Below are positions 35,425 to 45,041 of a DNA stretch of 64,000 bases, one piece after another. Positions within the stretch are counted from its first letter, which is position 1. Each line of letters starts with the position of its first letter. Under the pieces are notes generated by a model. The model had not been told where the DNA came from, searched no databases, and saw nothing but the letters and a program-made list of their open reading frames with translations. The DNA is taken from NCBI RefSeq assembly GCF_003071065.1, contig NZ_QCXX01000003.1, positions 698,687 to 762,686 on the forward strand. The letters are read 5' to 3'. A program made the position numbers and the translations under genes. This DNA comes from Sphingobacterium athyrii. Lineage in GTDB: Bacteria > Bacteroidota > Bacteroidia > Sphingobacteriales > Sphingobacteriaceae.

Positions 35425-35647
35425 TGCATCCAAAAGTGAAAAAATGAAAAAATTCATTACAGCTATAGTTAGTTATCAAATTGAGACCGGATCACAGAAT
35501 TAGTAAGAATAAGGTTCCATCGAGATTATTAAGTGGTCTATAGTTATATAAAACTAACATTTTTACTCAAAGAAAAAAAATAAATAATATAGAAACTATT
35601 CGTAATAGTTTCGTTGCAACTTTTTGTCCGTTGGATGTAACGAAAAA

Positions 35648-35667
35648 GGACAGCCTTGTGGCTGTCC
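35648..35667. terminator. Terminator of the tra operon
   Basis: GGACAGCC (35648-35655), loop TTGT, GGCTGTCC (35660-35667). On the minus strand it is followed by TTTTTCG. It lies 72 bases beyond the traQ stop (35739). In the rest of the gap 35425-35738 I see no gene. Confidence 0.8.
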
Positions 35668-35738
35668 TATCGCGTATGCTCTCCATCTGGTAGTGTAAGG
35701 AATTCGCAATACAAATATTGTATTTTATTTTAATAATG

Positions 35739-36215
35739 TTATCTAATCGGACCGATAATAATCGGATCGAACTTCTTATTTTTGAACTGCAAAGTAAATT
35801 GCTTTTCATTGCCGAAACTATCCGTGATCCACACATCAAAACTTTGCGATACTGTCGATTCGGAGGTGTAATATAGACGAAATTCCTCTTTTTCGATAAG
35901 ATATGAATCATTAGGAACATAGGGTTTATGGTCATAGTATCTTAACCTTCCATGCCCCTCATTCTGGAAGTAACGTATATAATATTTGTTTCCGAGATAG
36001 TTGCCGTTTGCAATAATAGAAATTCTGATTTCTACGGTCTCAAAAATAGCTATTTCTTTAGGAACTGGCATGACTTTAACTTCAAAAGGAAAAACTTCCT
36101 GAACATCCAAGGTTTCTTTTTCACAGCCCGTCAAAAAAAGTATACCGAAAATTCCTATAAGCCCAATAAAGAGGCTACCCGCCGAGGTGTGCCATCTGCT
36201 GATTAAATTCTTCAT
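35739..36215 (-). CDS. traQ: Conjugal transfer protein TraQ (DUF3872)
   Basis: 158 residues with a lipoprotein-type signal (LIGIFGILFLTGCEKET, Cys near 31) and a beta-rich mature part (VFPFEVKVMPVPKEIAIFET). TraQ/DUF3872 closes the tra operon of CTnDOT-type elements and is an envelope-associated transfer component. Here it directly follows traO; the primase-like traP that usually lies between them is absent. Assignment rests on sequence resemblance and operon position. Confidence 0.82.
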   Translation of the reverse strand: MKNLISRWHTSAGSLFIGLIGIFGILFLTGCEKETLDVQEVFPFEVKVMPVPKEIAIFETVEIRISIIANGNYLGNKYYIRYFQNEGHGRLRYYDHKPYVPNDSYLIEKEEFRLYYTSESTVSQSFDVWITDSFGNEKQFTLQFKNKKFDPIIIGPIR

Positions 36216-36230
36216 ATTATTATTTGATTT

Positions 36231-36788
36231 TCAAAAGTTAAAACGTAGCCCGATTCCCGAAGAGGGTCTGAACCGATCGAAATCACTACCCCATAAGACT
36301 TTGATCCTGCCCTGCAGCAGCAAAACAATACAGTCAGTTAGGTAGGTTTCTACGGATAGCCGCCCTCCTGTACCATATACAAACTGATTTCTGTTGCGTA
36401 GGATCGCTCCATCCAAAAGTAGGCTGTCACCTTTATTCACAACTTCATACCCCGCCACTCCTGTAAGTCCAAGATTTATAGTAATGAATTTCTTTGGATC
36501 GGCCAACAACTGCAAGCTATAACCTATATCCCCAAGATAACTTTCTAGCGGAATAGACCATTGCTTATAGTCTGTCGTCCTTTTTTGATATTCAGTGCCC
36601 CAAATCCAGTAGTTGCCATTCCGACCAAAGCTTGTTAGGGTAAGATTTAGATAGAAATTCTTACTTATTTCATTTGTTGCCACTATACCAGTGTTGATTT
36701 CAAGGGCTTTCTGTTTATAGATCATTCGTTGAGAATAGCTCTTTACACTCATGATAAAAAGCAATATCACTATTATGTATTTTTTCAT
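36231..36788 (-). CDS. traO: Conjugal transfer protein TraO
   Basis: 185 residues with a signal peptide (MKKYIIVILLFIMSVKSYSQ) and amphipathic strand patterns to a C-terminal phenylalanine (GIGLRFNF), as in a small outer-membrane barrel. TraO of Bacteroidetes conjugative transposons has this length and layout. It lies 11 bases after traN and 15 bases before traQ. It is probably part of the outer-membrane pore of the mating machine. Confidence 0.85.
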   Translation of the reverse strand: MKKYIIVILLFIMSVKSYSQRMIYKQKALEINTGIVATNEISKNFYLNLTLTSFGRNGNYWIWGTEYQKRTTDYKQWSIPLESYLGDIGYSLQLLADPKKFITINLGLTGVAGYEVVNKGDSLLLDGAILRNRNQFVYGTGGRLSVETYLTDCIVLLLQGRIKVLWGSDFDRFRPSSGIGLRFNF

Positions 36789-36799
36789 TTGTTATGGCT

Positions 36800-37684
36800 T
36801 TAGTTTTTTACATGCAGTTTCATTTCTGACACTGGTTTTGCATTAATAAGATCGGAGTTCCCGATTTCAAGAACTTGATTTCTACCCCCATTTTTTTCAT
36901 AAAGTTCTATCCTTAATATCTGGTCATCGTTGATCGTGAACTGATCAAGTAAGCTCACATTTGATGCTGAAAAATTATCTGGAATGGATTCGATTTCCGG
37001 GTACTGCCGTAGTGGTGGTAATTTTTTCTCTTGAGCAACTGTCCTTTTTGCAATCTGCTTATCAACAATTTTAAACGTGCAAAAATCGATGACAAATGGT
37101 ACATTTGATTTATTTCTAACCTCGGTATGAAAGTAAAACTTTCCGTTATGCACAAAGAGCCCCTTTAACACAAACTGAATACCGTAGCTTTTAGAAGCAA
37201 TGTGACGAATGTACCTCTTATTCTGATGGTAGATCGTTTTTAATACCTGCTCCGTTAATGATGGGGGATTGAAACCCAATTCCTCAAACTGCACATTTTT
37301 CTCACCACTCCGCTCACCTTCCTTTTGCATTTTTTGTAAGTCGTAGTTCAAAGTAAGCGGATCAGCGCTATAAGTGACATTAAAACTGTAAAATTTTCCA
37401 TCTTCCGTTATAACACTAAAGTTTGTTTCTTCAACAAAATCTCTGATCGATGCCTTTACGCGCAGAACATTTTGCGCATCTTCCGCCTTTCCGGCAGTCA
37501 GATAGTCCGATCCCAGATCGGCATAACGAATCGCAACAGGAAAAATTAAATGTGTTGTTTTATTATAGGTCACCTCAAGACGATAAGGTTCTACCCTACC
37601 CACTTCCAAGGACTGCTGTCCGAAACTCTTTACAAATAAGCCTATAAAAAGTATGACAACGAGTATATTCTTTATTACTTGCAT
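36800..37684 (-). CDS. traN: Conjugative transposon protein TraN
   Basis: 294 residues, signal peptide (NILVVILFIGLFVKSFGQ), and the TraN pattern (VTYNKTTHLIFPVAIRYADL, DYLTAGKAEDAQNVLRVKA). TraN is the VirB9-like outer-membrane complex protein of CTnDOT-type systems and works with TraM. It lies 25 bases after traM. Confidence 0.92.
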   Translation of the reverse strand: MQVIKNILVVILFIGLFVKSFGQQSLEVGRVEPYRLEVTYNKTTHLIFPVAIRYADLGSDYLTAGKAEDAQNVLRVKASIRDFVEETNFSVITEDGKFYSFNVTYSADPLTLNYDLQKMQKEGERSGEKNVQFEELGFNPPSLTEQVLKTIYHQNKRYIRHIASKSYGIQFVLKGLFVHNGKFYFHTEVRNKSNVPFVIDFCTFKIVDKQIAKRTVAQEKKLPPLRQYPEIESIPDNFSASNVSLLDQFTINDDQILRIELYEKNGGRNQVLEIGNSDLINAKPVSEMKLHVKN

Positions 37685-37709
37685 GTTTTATTCTTTTTTT
37701 TATTAAACA

Positions 37710-39044
37710 TTATTTTTTTGTTACCAGCAAAACTTGATGACCTGCCTTTAAAGTAACCTTGGTAGCACGTAACTTCTTCGAGAAATAACCCGATACACCC
37801 TGAATAAGTCCTCTACTTAAATCACCTGCTATCTGCTGACCTGAAGATCTTGACATCGAAATATTCATGCCCGAACTCTGGCTCATGTTAGCGGCAATTT
37901 CTCCTGCAGCGTTGATTTCATCTGATCGGGGTACCGATAAACCAATTTGACCGCTCATATCATAGCCGAGTATTTCCACTGGAATAATATTACCATTAAC
38001 TGCTACCGAAGAAACCTTCAACATTAAGCGATTATCCTGGAATTTAGCACTCGCTTCAAATTCACTACCTTTTGGAACACTTTGCCCAGCAATTATGGCA
38101 TCTTCCTGCAAACGTAACTTAACAGTTCCTTCAGAGGTAATGGTTTTTGTTTCCAAAATCATTGCCCGGATACTGTTTTTCGAAATATCTCCTCCTATTA
38201 GTTTGGAGTCTACAGTAAAAAATCTGTGATGCCGGTCCCCATCCAATCCAGCAAAAAAACTACTGTCATCCGGTTCTCTATAAAGGGCAGATACAATTGT
38301 TTTCTCAACTCCCTTTAATTTTGCAACCTGTTCGTTTTTAACCGGACGGATAGTGGAGGAATCTTCTGGTGACGTGGTAACTGTTGTAGTTGTTGGCTGT
38401 AAACCAGTCGGAAGGTACTTTGAAGCCATTTCATAGGACTTTTCCATTAATGTCAGTTGATCCTTTAAATTTGGACCTGCAGAAACATCTTTTTCTGAAA
38501 GTCTGCTTTCGAGCTGTCCAACTTTTCTCCGCAGCTCCAGCTTTTCACGGTCGTCATCCTGGTAAAATGTACTAAGTGTATTCTGTGCACTTCTGTAACT
38601 GTTTAAAGAGTTGTCTCCGTAGCCAGAAATACTGGGATTTCCAACTACAGTCCCCCGATCAGGCGAACTTATTGGATTTTGCGCTATACTGCTATCCCCC
38701 CCGCTGTTCCAATAATCCGACAAGGACATTAATGAATTTCTTTTCGCCGCTTCTCTTTCGTCCAATATCTCTTTTTCATATGCCTTTTGCTTATCGGCCT
38801 GCAGTCCTTTATCCGTCGCTTCAGGAACAGCATTTTTTAATCCCGTGTCCTTGCCTTCTTCCCTGGAATCTTTCGGCTTGAAAATCAAATAAAGACAGGC
38901 TATGAAAACAATTCCCATAAGACCAAAGATCAAAGGCTTTTTGAGTTTGTCAACTTTTGATCTACCATCAATTGAACTCGAATTATCTGTTGTATTTCCG
39001 TCATCGACAATAAGACTTATGCGTTTATTCTCTTTCTCTTCCAT
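37710..39044 (-). CDS. traM: Conjugative transposon protein TraM (VirB10-like)
   Basis: 444 residues: short cytoplasmic N-terminus, one membrane anchor (about 37-54, PLIFGLMGIVFIACLYLIF), a low-complexity and coiled-coil linker (about 100-200) and a C-terminal VirB10-like domain (about 270-444, with VKLRLQEDAIIAGQSVPKGS). It links inner and outer membrane parts of the channel. Its start overlaps the end of the small traL-like gene by 20 bases. Confidence 0.92.
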   Translation of the reverse strand: MEEKENKRISLIVDDGNTTDNSSSIDGRSKVDKLKKPLIFGLMGIVFIACLYLIFKPKDSREEGKDTGLKNAVPEATDKGLQADKQKAYEKEILDEREAAKRNSLMSLSDYWNSGGDSSIAQNPISSPDRGTVVGNPSISGYGDNSLNSYRSAQNTLSTFYQDDDREKLELRRKVGQLESRLSEKDVSAGPNLKDQLTLMEKSYEMASKYLPTGLQPTTTTVTTSPEDSSTIRPVKNEQVAKLKGVEKTIVSALYREPDDSSFFAGLDGDRHHRFFTVDSKLIGGDISKNSIRAMILETKTITSEGTVKLRLQEDAIIAGQSVPKGSEFEASAKFQDNRLMLKVSSVAVNGNIIPVEILGYDMSGQIGLSVPRSDEINAAGEIAANMSQSSGMNISMSRSSGQQIAGDLSRGLIQGVSGYFSKKLRATKVTLKAGHQVLLVTKK

Positions 39045-39306
39045 TATTGTAATTTTTATTATTAATCAATGTGTCCTTTCTCAAAGCGTCATCGCCAATA
39101 GAAGGAGATTGGATGTGGCTTACTTCAATATGCCTATCTTCCTTGCCTAAGTCGTAACAGACCTTTACAAGAACACCGATACCCAGTGTGAGGTAACAAG
39201 CAAATAGAATAATGACATACCTGCATTGTGTCTTCAGTGGCAGTGCCTGCCATCTGTTATCGAGTCTTTCTAACTCGCTTTCTATCGTATTTCTAAAATT
39301 TTTCAT
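39025..39306 (-). CDS. Small membrane protein, TraL-like
   Basis: 93 residues with one membrane segment (about 27-48, CRYVIILFACYLTLGIGVLV) and a polar C-terminal tail. It lies between traK and traM, where Bacteroidetes transfer operons have a short TraL-type gene, and overlaps traM by 20 bases. There are no diagnostic motifs; the name rests on position, size and topology. Confidence 0.7.
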   Translation of the reverse strand: MKNFRNTIESELERLDNRWQALPLKTQCRYVIILFACYLTLGIGVLVKVCYDLGKEDRHIEVSHIQSPSIGDDALRKDTLINNKNYNNGRERE

Positions 39307-39366
39307 AGTATTTCTCTGTTTGAAACAAATCCCTTAGCTAGATCTTTCTTTCCTCTACTATTTGTC

Positions 39367-39990
39367 TTAGCGTTCAATCACTTCTTCGTCCTTGTTAGAT
39401 AGTACCCCGAATTTCAAAATCTGGAATCCCTGAGGGTTACTATCGGAACGAACACTGTTCAAAAGTGAGCATGACGTGACCAAGCTCCTTCGGGTCAGAT
39501 TACTCGACCTGATAATAAACTGTTTTGCGTAAGTGGTTACTGCATACGGGTACGTACTAAAATTGCACACAACGCTATCAACCTCAATCCGCTGCTGCAC
39601 ATTACCGGAGATAATCCTATTGTAATATCCCTTCTCAGATAAATCCCGGTAATAATCAAATGCACTTTTATCTGCTAGATCAAAAGCTCGCTTCATATTG
39701 CTTTCTATAGCAGACTTATCTGGGGCAAGGGTAAAAAAAAGCTCGTGAAACCTTCTGACATGTTCCCTGGCCTCCACAGGTCTGTTGACGGCAGCATCTT
39801 GGGATAAAGCCAGCATTAGTGATTTCCCTTGATCCAAGACGTAGATCTTTTCACGTTGTTCCTTCGCAAATGAATAAGACTTCCATATCGCAAAACCAGT
39901 CAACCCCAGGCACATTATGGCAAAAACAATTGCATATAATCTGATTTGCTTAAAGCTGTTTTCAATATTTCTTAAGGTCTTGAACTCCAT
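39367..39990 (-). CDS. traK: Conjugative transposon protein TraK (VirB8-like)
   Basis: 207 residues: N-terminal membrane anchor (about 16-34, RLYAIVFAIMCLGLTGFAIW), then a periplasmic domain (about 50-200, including PVEAREHVRRFHELFFTLAP). TraK is the VirB8-like assembly factor. It lies 2 bases after traJ. Confidence 0.92.
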   Translation of the reverse strand: MEFKTLRNIENSFKQIRLYAIVFAIMCLGLTGFAIWKSYSFAKEQREKIYVLDQGKSLMLALSQDAAVNRPVEAREHVRRFHELFFTLAPDKSAIESNMKRAFDLADKSAFDYYRDLSEKGYYNRIISGNVQQRIEVDSVVCNFSTYPYAVTTYAKQFIIRSSNLTRRSLVTSCSLLNSVRSDSNPQGFQILKFGVLSNKDEEVIER

Positions 39991-39992
39991 TT

Positions 39993-41009
39993 TTAATTAG
40001 ATTTTTGATTTCCTTTATTTCCCATCAGTTCACCGCTAACTTGACCAAGCGCCGCACCTGCTCCCGCAGCCGCAACATTTCCGCTTCGCATAGCCATCTG
40101 ACTCACATTTCTGGTGAAGTTGCCCGCTCCCCCGGCTTGAATAATCCACCCGGTCACAGTTGGTATCGTGAAGTAGCCCACAATTCCAATGATCATAAAG
40201 ATGACATACACTGTATTGCTGGTATCGGGAATGAACGTCGGGTCATTGAGCATTTCGATATCCCGTTCCAATATCAGTGATTGTATTTTTGCTAGCATGG
40301 CACTGAACATATCGGCGACGGGTAACCATAAGTAAACACTTATATATCTTGTCAGCCATTGGCTTAAGGTACTCTGAAAACCGTCCCAAACCGATATCGC
40401 AAAGGCTATGGGTCCCAGTATCGAAAGTACGATCAGGAAGAAAGTCCGTATCGTATCGACGACCAGAGCCGCCGCTTGAAAGAGGATTTCCAAAAGTTCC
40501 CGAAGCCACTTTTTTGTTGCCTGCTCCATATTGTAGGCCGTCCTGTCCATGTACATTCCTGCCATCGTCACCAGATCGTTAGGAGCCCAGCCCAAGTCTT
40601 CGAGCTTTTTGTCGAACTCTTCATTATTGACCAGATAGGCAGTCTCCGGATTTCTGAGCACCGCTTCCTTTTCAAGTATATCTTTCTGCTGTTGTAATTT
40701 ATTAAGGTCCAGCACCTGACTATCGAGCATGCTATGTGTGCCTTTTACAACAGGACTCAAAACCGCGTTAATCGTACCCAATACGATAGTGGGAAAAAAC
40801 ATTATACATAGTCCGATCGCAAAGGGTCTGAGCAGAGGAAAAACATCGATGGGCTCCGCTCTGCTCAATGCCTGCCATACTTTTAATGCGACATAAAACA
40901 AAGCCCCCAGTCCTGCTACTCCCTTTGCCACCGTTGCCATTGTTGCCGACATCGGCAACATCTCGTCGTAGAGCCCCCGAAGGAGCTCGTGTAGGTTATT
41001 AAACTCCAT
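39993..41009 (-). CDS. traJ: Conjugative transposon protein TraJ (VirB6-like)
   Basis: 338 residues with several membrane segments (about 22-45, 67-92, 175-205, 220-245, 268-292) and a glycine/alanine-rich C-terminus (NVAAAGAGAALGQVSGELMG). It is the polytopic inner-membrane component of the transfer channel. It lies 15 bases after the DUF4141 gene. Confidence 0.92.
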   Translation of the reverse strand: MEFNNLHELLRGLYDEMLPMSATMATVAKGVAGLGALFYVALKVWQALSRAEPIDVFPLLRPFAIGLCIMFFPTIVLGTINAVLSPVVKGTHSMLDSQVLDLNKLQQQKDILEKEAVLRNPETAYLVNNEEFDKKLEDLGWAPNDLVTMAGMYMDRTAYNMEQATKKWLRELLEILFQAAALVVDTIRTFFLIVLSILGPIAFAISVWDGFQSTLSQWLTRYISVYLWLPVADMFSAMLAKIQSLILERDIEMLNDPTFIPDTSNTVYVIFMIIGIVGYFTIPTVTGWIIQAGGAGNFTRNVSQMAMRSGNVAAAGAGAALGQVSGELMGNKGNQKSN

Positions 41010-41024
41010 AATTTTTCTTTTGAT

Positions 41025-41657
41025 TTACCAGTATTTTTGGCCTGCGGTTCCGTACAGCTCCATTACTCTTTTTGTATTGTTCTGCTTTTTGGCTCGAAGA
41101 ATACTGACCGAAATGTTCTTACTCGTATAGTATCGAACAAGGCTGTGGTATTCTTTAACTTCCTTGTATACTCGGTCGATAATTTCCATTCTTTCTTTAT
41201 CATTTAGGGATAGGCTGCTTGAAGTGATAATCTGTTTTAGATCTTTCAAAAGCTGTGTACTCTCATTTAGTAAGGCGGAATACCCATTCCCAATCGCCAT
41301 CAGTTCATCAGCTGAAAAGTTTTTGTCATTCAACATTTTCCCGAAATTGTTAACATACATATCACTGACGTCCCCGACCAGTAAAACTGTTTGCTGAACC
41401 TTTCGTGCATCTTTCACCAGATTGTTGACCGCTTTCAGTTTATCGTAGTATTCTTTTCCCTGCTCGTAGACTTTCTTGACTTCGTTGAAATTCTTAACAA
41501 CGTTAGAGACCGTATTAGAAGTCTGCACAATTTCGTTTGCGGAATTTAAAATTCCTGATGCTAGGTTTGTTGGGTCGGTTACGACCCACTGCGCATTTGC
41601 TCTTTGTGAAACGGCTAATGTTAAAACCATTACCACTGTGATAACAAAATTTTTCAT
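41025..41657 (-). CDS. traI: TraI-like DUF4141 conjugal transfer protein (VirB5/TrbJ-like)
   Basis: 210 residues with a signal peptide (ITVVMVLTLAVSQRANAQ) and a long helical mature region (NEIVQTSNTVSNVVKNFNEV). DUF4141 proteins occupy this place in CTnDOT-type operons and are called TraI there (unrelated to the F relaxase TraI). It is a periplasmic component, probably related in role to VirB5/TrbJ. Confidence 0.85.
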   Translation of the reverse strand: MKNFVITVVMVLTLAVSQRANAQWVVTDPTNLASGILNSANEIVQTSNTVSNVVKNFNEVKKVYEQGKEYYDKLKAVNNLVKDARKVQQTVLLVGDVSDMYVNNFGKMLNDKNFSADELMAIGNGYSALLNESTQLLKDLKQIITSSSLSLNDKERMEIIDRVYKEVKEYHSLVRYYTSKNISVSILRAKKQNNTKRVMELYGTAGQKYW

Positions 41658-41687
41658 TTTCTAAATTTTTAGGATTGATTAAATAGT

Positions 41688-44201
41688 TTAGTTCTCTTCT
41701 TTTGATAGTCCCTTGATCCTTCGTAAGGATATTTTTTTGATTGCTCCTTCAACATCACCTCCCAACTCATGAGCAAGATTCATTACCTCCATTTTTTCGG
41801 ATTCTTCCGTAGTATAGGCCAGATATTCTTGCTGGCTAACTTCCGTTGCATAAACAGCGGAATGCGTTCCTCCCAGCCCGATCCAGACTTCCTTGTAAAG
41901 TCGCGTGGGGTCATTATCCTGGTTTATGCTTAATATCTGAGACTTTTCTCTTTCGGTCAGACCGAGCATTTTCTGGATGTCGTCGAATTTGTTGGCGTAT
42001 TTGCGTTGATCAAGTAAAATCTTACAGTCTGAATTATTGATAATACTTTCACGTACAATGGGCGAATGAATGATATCGTCTACCTCCTGCGTTACCACCA
42101 CCGCTTCGCCAAAGAATTTTCTAACGGTTTTAAATAAATACTTCAGATACTCCGCCATCCCCTCCTTTGCAATAGCTTTCCACGCCTCTTCTATCAGAAT
42201 CATCTTTCGTATACCTTTCAGTCTGCGCATCTTATTGATGAAGACTTCCATAATAATGATCGTCACCACCGGAAAAAGAATCTTATGATCCTTTATCGCA
42301 TCAATTTCGAACACAATGAAGCGCTTATTAAGCAGATCAAGCTCTTTTTCGGAGTTCAGCAAATAGTCGTATTCCCCTCCACGATAGTAAGGTTCCAATA
42401 CATTCAGGAAGTTTGCTAGGTCAAAATCTTTTTCCCGGACTTCCTTCTCCTGAAGTACCTTTTTATAGTCCCCTTTGACGTATTCATAAAACCCGTTAAA
42501 ACAAGGAACCTCTACTGTGTTTTTTATCCGGTCGATGTAACCTGAAACTGCATTTGATAAGGCAACTTCCTCGCTGCGTTTTGGAGCTTCGTCGTCTCGC
42601 TTCCATAAGGTGAGGATCAACGTTTTAATACTTTCTCTTTTTTCAATATCGAAGACATTATCTTCCGTAAAGAAAGGATTGAATGAAATCGGATTCTCTT
42701 CCGTATAGGTGAAGTAAATTCCATCCTGTCCTTTTGTTTTCCCGTTTATAAGCTCACATAACCCTTGATATGAATTACCAGTATCCACCAGCAGCACGTG
42801 TGTTCCTTGTTCATAGTATTGGCGAACCATATGGTTGGTAAAGAACGACTTCCCAGAGCCGGAAGGACCCAATATGAATTTATTCCGATTGGTAATAATT
42901 CCCTTTTTCATGGGCAGGTCGCTGATATCTACATGAATCGGCTTGCCGGTTAGACGATCCGCCAGCTTAATCCCAAATGGTGATAGCGAACTTTGATAGT
43001 TGGTCTCTTCGGTAAAGAAACAGAGTGCAGGTTCAATGAATGTATAGAACGATTCCTCTGCTGGAAAATCTCCTGCGTTACCCGGAATTCCTGCCCAAAA
43101 CAGTGTTGCGGCATCTACAGTATTATGTCTTGGTTTACACTCCATCAATGCAAGTGCGCTTCCAACATCATTTTTAATATGTCGCAATTCTTCTCGATCT
43201 TCGGACCACGCCAATACATTAAAATGTGCACGGATAGAGGGTGAACCAAAAGAGTGTGCTTCATTTAAATATTTTTCAATCCACTCCTTATTGATCTGAT
43301 TCGACCTGCTATATCTAGCAAGTGAGTGCATATTACGTGCGGATTTCTCGAACCTTCTGAGATTCTCTGCACTATTGTCAATAAACAGGAATTGATTATA
43401 GATATGATCACAATTGAGCATCAAGCCTACCGGACTTGCAAAAGAAAGCATACAGTCACTTCTATCAGTTGATAACCTATCATACCGTTGCGATTCGGAC
43501 ACTGATCCCGGCAGATCGTCGGTATCAGATAAAGTATGAAGAACCATTCTCTTGTTTCCGATACGAAGTTCCTCTGCACCCAGGGCAAGATCCTGTAAGG
43601 TCGATTCTTTCTGCCGCGATAAAGTAAAATAATTCTCCAGTAAGCCAGATTGGTCACCTGATCCCAAAATATCACTTTCTCCAAGCTGGTTCATTTTTAT
43701 ATGCCCGCTATCGTTTACAATCCTTTGAAATTGTGATACGACTTCTATAAAACGGCGCACCCCTTCTTTATCCTTGATTTCTTTGGGAATTAGATTCCCC
43801 TTACATAGACTGCTGAAATTGCTCTGCATGCGCATTCGATCTTTCGTGGTCTTCGTGATAAAAACATAGCAATAGTGATTCAAAAAGGGGCGTTCATTAA
43901 AATGCCGCTGAAATGATCGTGAAAGGAAACTGTGCTCCTCCCCTTCAAGATCCGGCTGGTATTGTTCCTTGAGGTACCAGTCCTGCTTATGCACAATACT
44001 ATAATCAGGCAAAGTCTTCATTGCTTTGCTCCAAGATGAATGTATAGACTCATACACACTTGATGCAACAGTAAAGAGTTCTGGAAGATAGACTTGAAAG
44101 CAAACAGAAATATCGCCTTCTTTGGAAATGATACAATTATTCTCGACAACCAAAAGAGGAAATCTGCTCTCTAGCGTAGTAGCTTTACTCACATTTCTCA
44201 T
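41688..44201 (-). CDS. traG: TraG-family conjugation ATPase (VirB4-like)
   Basis: 837 residues. The C-terminal half carries a Walker A motif (LGPSGSGKSFFTNH), a Walker B-type stretch (KMILIEEAWKAIAKEGM) and a following QEVDDII sensor-like motif. This is the VirB4-type ATPase that powers channel assembly in Bacteroidetes elements; it is not the VirD4 coupling protein. Its ATG overlaps the traF stop by four bases (ATGA). Confidence 0.95.
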   Translation of the reverse strand: MRNVSKATTLESRFPLLVVENNCIISKEGDISVCFQVYLPELFTVASSVYESIHSSWSKAMKTLPDYSIVHKQDWYLKEQYQPDLEGEEHSFLSRSFQRHFNERPFLNHYCYVFITKTTKDRMRMQSNFSSLCKGNLIPKEIKDKEGVRRFIEVVSQFQRIVNDSGHIKMNQLGESDILGSGDQSGLLENYFTLSRQKESTLQDLALGAEELRIGNKRMVLHTLSDTDDLPGSVSESQRYDRLSTDRSDCMLSFASPVGLMLNCDHIYNQFLFIDNSAENLRRFEKSARNMHSLARYSRSNQINKEWIEKYLNEAHSFGSPSIRAHFNVLAWSEDREELRHIKNDVGSALALMECKPRHNTVDAATLFWAGIPGNAGDFPAEESFYTFIEPALCFFTEETNYQSSLSPFGIKLADRLTGKPIHVDISDLPMKKGIITNRNKFILGPSGSGKSFFTNHMVRQYYEQGTHVLLVDTGNSYQGLCELINGKTKGQDGIYFTYTEENPISFNPFFTEDNVFDIEKRESIKTLILTLWKRDDEAPKRSEEVALSNAVSGYIDRIKNTVEVPCFNGFYEYVKGDYKKVLQEKEVREKDFDLANFLNVLEPYYRGGEYDYLLNSEKELDLLNKRFIVFEIDAIKDHKILFPVVTIIIMEVFINKMRRLKGIRKMILIEEAWKAIAKEGMAEYLKYLFKTVRKFFGEAVVVTQEVDDIIHSPIVRESIINNSDCKILLDQRKYANKFDDIQKMLGLTEREKSQILSINQDNDPTRLYKEVWIGLGGTHSAVYATEVSQQEYLAYTTEESEKMEVMNLAHELGGDVEGAIKKISLRRIKGLSKEEN

Positions 44202-44527
44202 CTCACTTTGTTTTTATTGTTTAACCTTAAACAGTATTGTATCGACCGACGGCTGATGATATATTGAGGATGGCTCCTTTTTGCACCAAGTTTCATAAGA
44301 CCATGCTCACCATATTTTGTATTGAGTGAGAAAGTCTTCCAGATAATGACCGATGCGGCTGTAATTCCGAAAGTAAGGCAGAGATACATGTGTGTATTGG
44401 CCATATAGAGGATCATCACCAGAATAAGCACCGTCAACAGTCCACCAGCAAACATAAACAGGTACTGAGCCTTTAACCCCTTGAACTCTACAGTCCTTCC
44501 TATTCCTTTATTGATATTGTATTTCAT
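44198..44527 (-). CDS. traF: Conjugal transfer protein TraF (DUF4133, VirB3-like)
   Basis: 109 residues from ATG 44527 (a longer frame to 44575 would overlap traE and add a non-family leader). It starts MKYNINKGIGRTVEFKGLKA, typical of DUF4133, with two adjacent membrane segments (about 24-65). It is VirB3-like and coupled to traG by an ATGA overlap. Confidence 0.92.
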   Translation of the reverse strand: MKYNINKGIGRTVEFKGLKAQYLFMFAGGLLTVLILVMILYMANTHMYLCLTFGITAASVIIWKTFSLNTKYGEHGLMKLGAKRSHPQYIISRRSIQYCLRLNNKNKVR

Positions 44528-44537
44528 AGCAATATTT

Positions 44538-44846
44538 TTATAGAAAGAATGAACGTAGAATTGTTGCTGCAACAATTAGGAAAATACATGCTCCAAACCA
44601 GCTAGCCGCAGTCTTACTCGTATCAGGGTCTCCTGATGAAAATTTGTTATACACTTTCACACCACCAATTAACCCTACGACCGCTCCAATCGCATAGATC
44701 AGTTTTGTTGCCGGATCAAAGTAGGATGTCACCATTTGCGTAGCCTCCTGAATACCCGCAGTTCCATTTCCCTGACCAAAGAGCACATTCGAAAAGAGAA
44801 TCCCAACAGCAACCAACATCAATTTTTTTTGTCTTCGATTTTTCAT
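44538..44846 (-). CDS. traE: Conjugal transfer protein TraE (DUF4134, VirB2-like)
   Basis: 102 residues: signal peptide to about 26 (VLFGQGNG), then two membrane segments (about 46-62 and 83-100) separated by a short loop with SSGDPDTSKTAASW. This is the layout of DUF4134/VirB2-like pilin subunits. It starts the downstream half of the tra operon, after the terminator at 44997-45027. Confidence 0.9.
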   Translation of the reverse strand: MKNRRQKKLMLVAVGILFSNVLFGQGNGTAGIQEATQMVTSYFDPATKLIYAIGAVVGLIGGVKVYNKFSSGDPDTSKTAASWFGACIFLIVAATILRSFFL

Positions 44847-44996
44847 GTTTCATTACATTTTTTAGTTCGTAATACCCGCATCTACGGGCTTGGAAACAAA
44901 GGTGTTGCAGGATAGAAGAGTTATAGGGACAAGTGGTATGTTGTGTGCTAAACTTGCCGGAGTTTTCCTAATGGGAACGATAGATCAGGCATAAAA

Positions 44997-45027
44997 AAAC
45001 CGCCAAACTTTTAAAGCTTGGCGGTTT
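44997..45027. terminator. Terminator splitting the tra operon
   Basis: AAACCGCCAA (44997-45006), 11-base centre, TTGGCGGTTT (45018-45027). On the minus strand a run of seven T follows (44993-44999), an efficient intrinsic terminator. It lies 15 bases beyond the stop at 45042 and upstream of traE, so traE-traQ probably has its own promoter in 44847-44990, where I see no clear -7 box. Confidence 0.85.
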
Positions 45028-45041
45028 GTGCCTGTATTATA

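Noticed and set aside
35425..35738. Attachment site or end of the conjugative element after traQ
   Set aside because: No integrase, tRNA gene or flanking direct repeat could be found; the element boundary cannot be placed from this window.
35567..35935. 122-residue minus-strand open frame overlapping traQ
   Set aside because: It overlaps the traQ 3' half and runs through the terminator hairpin; its composition is not protein-like.
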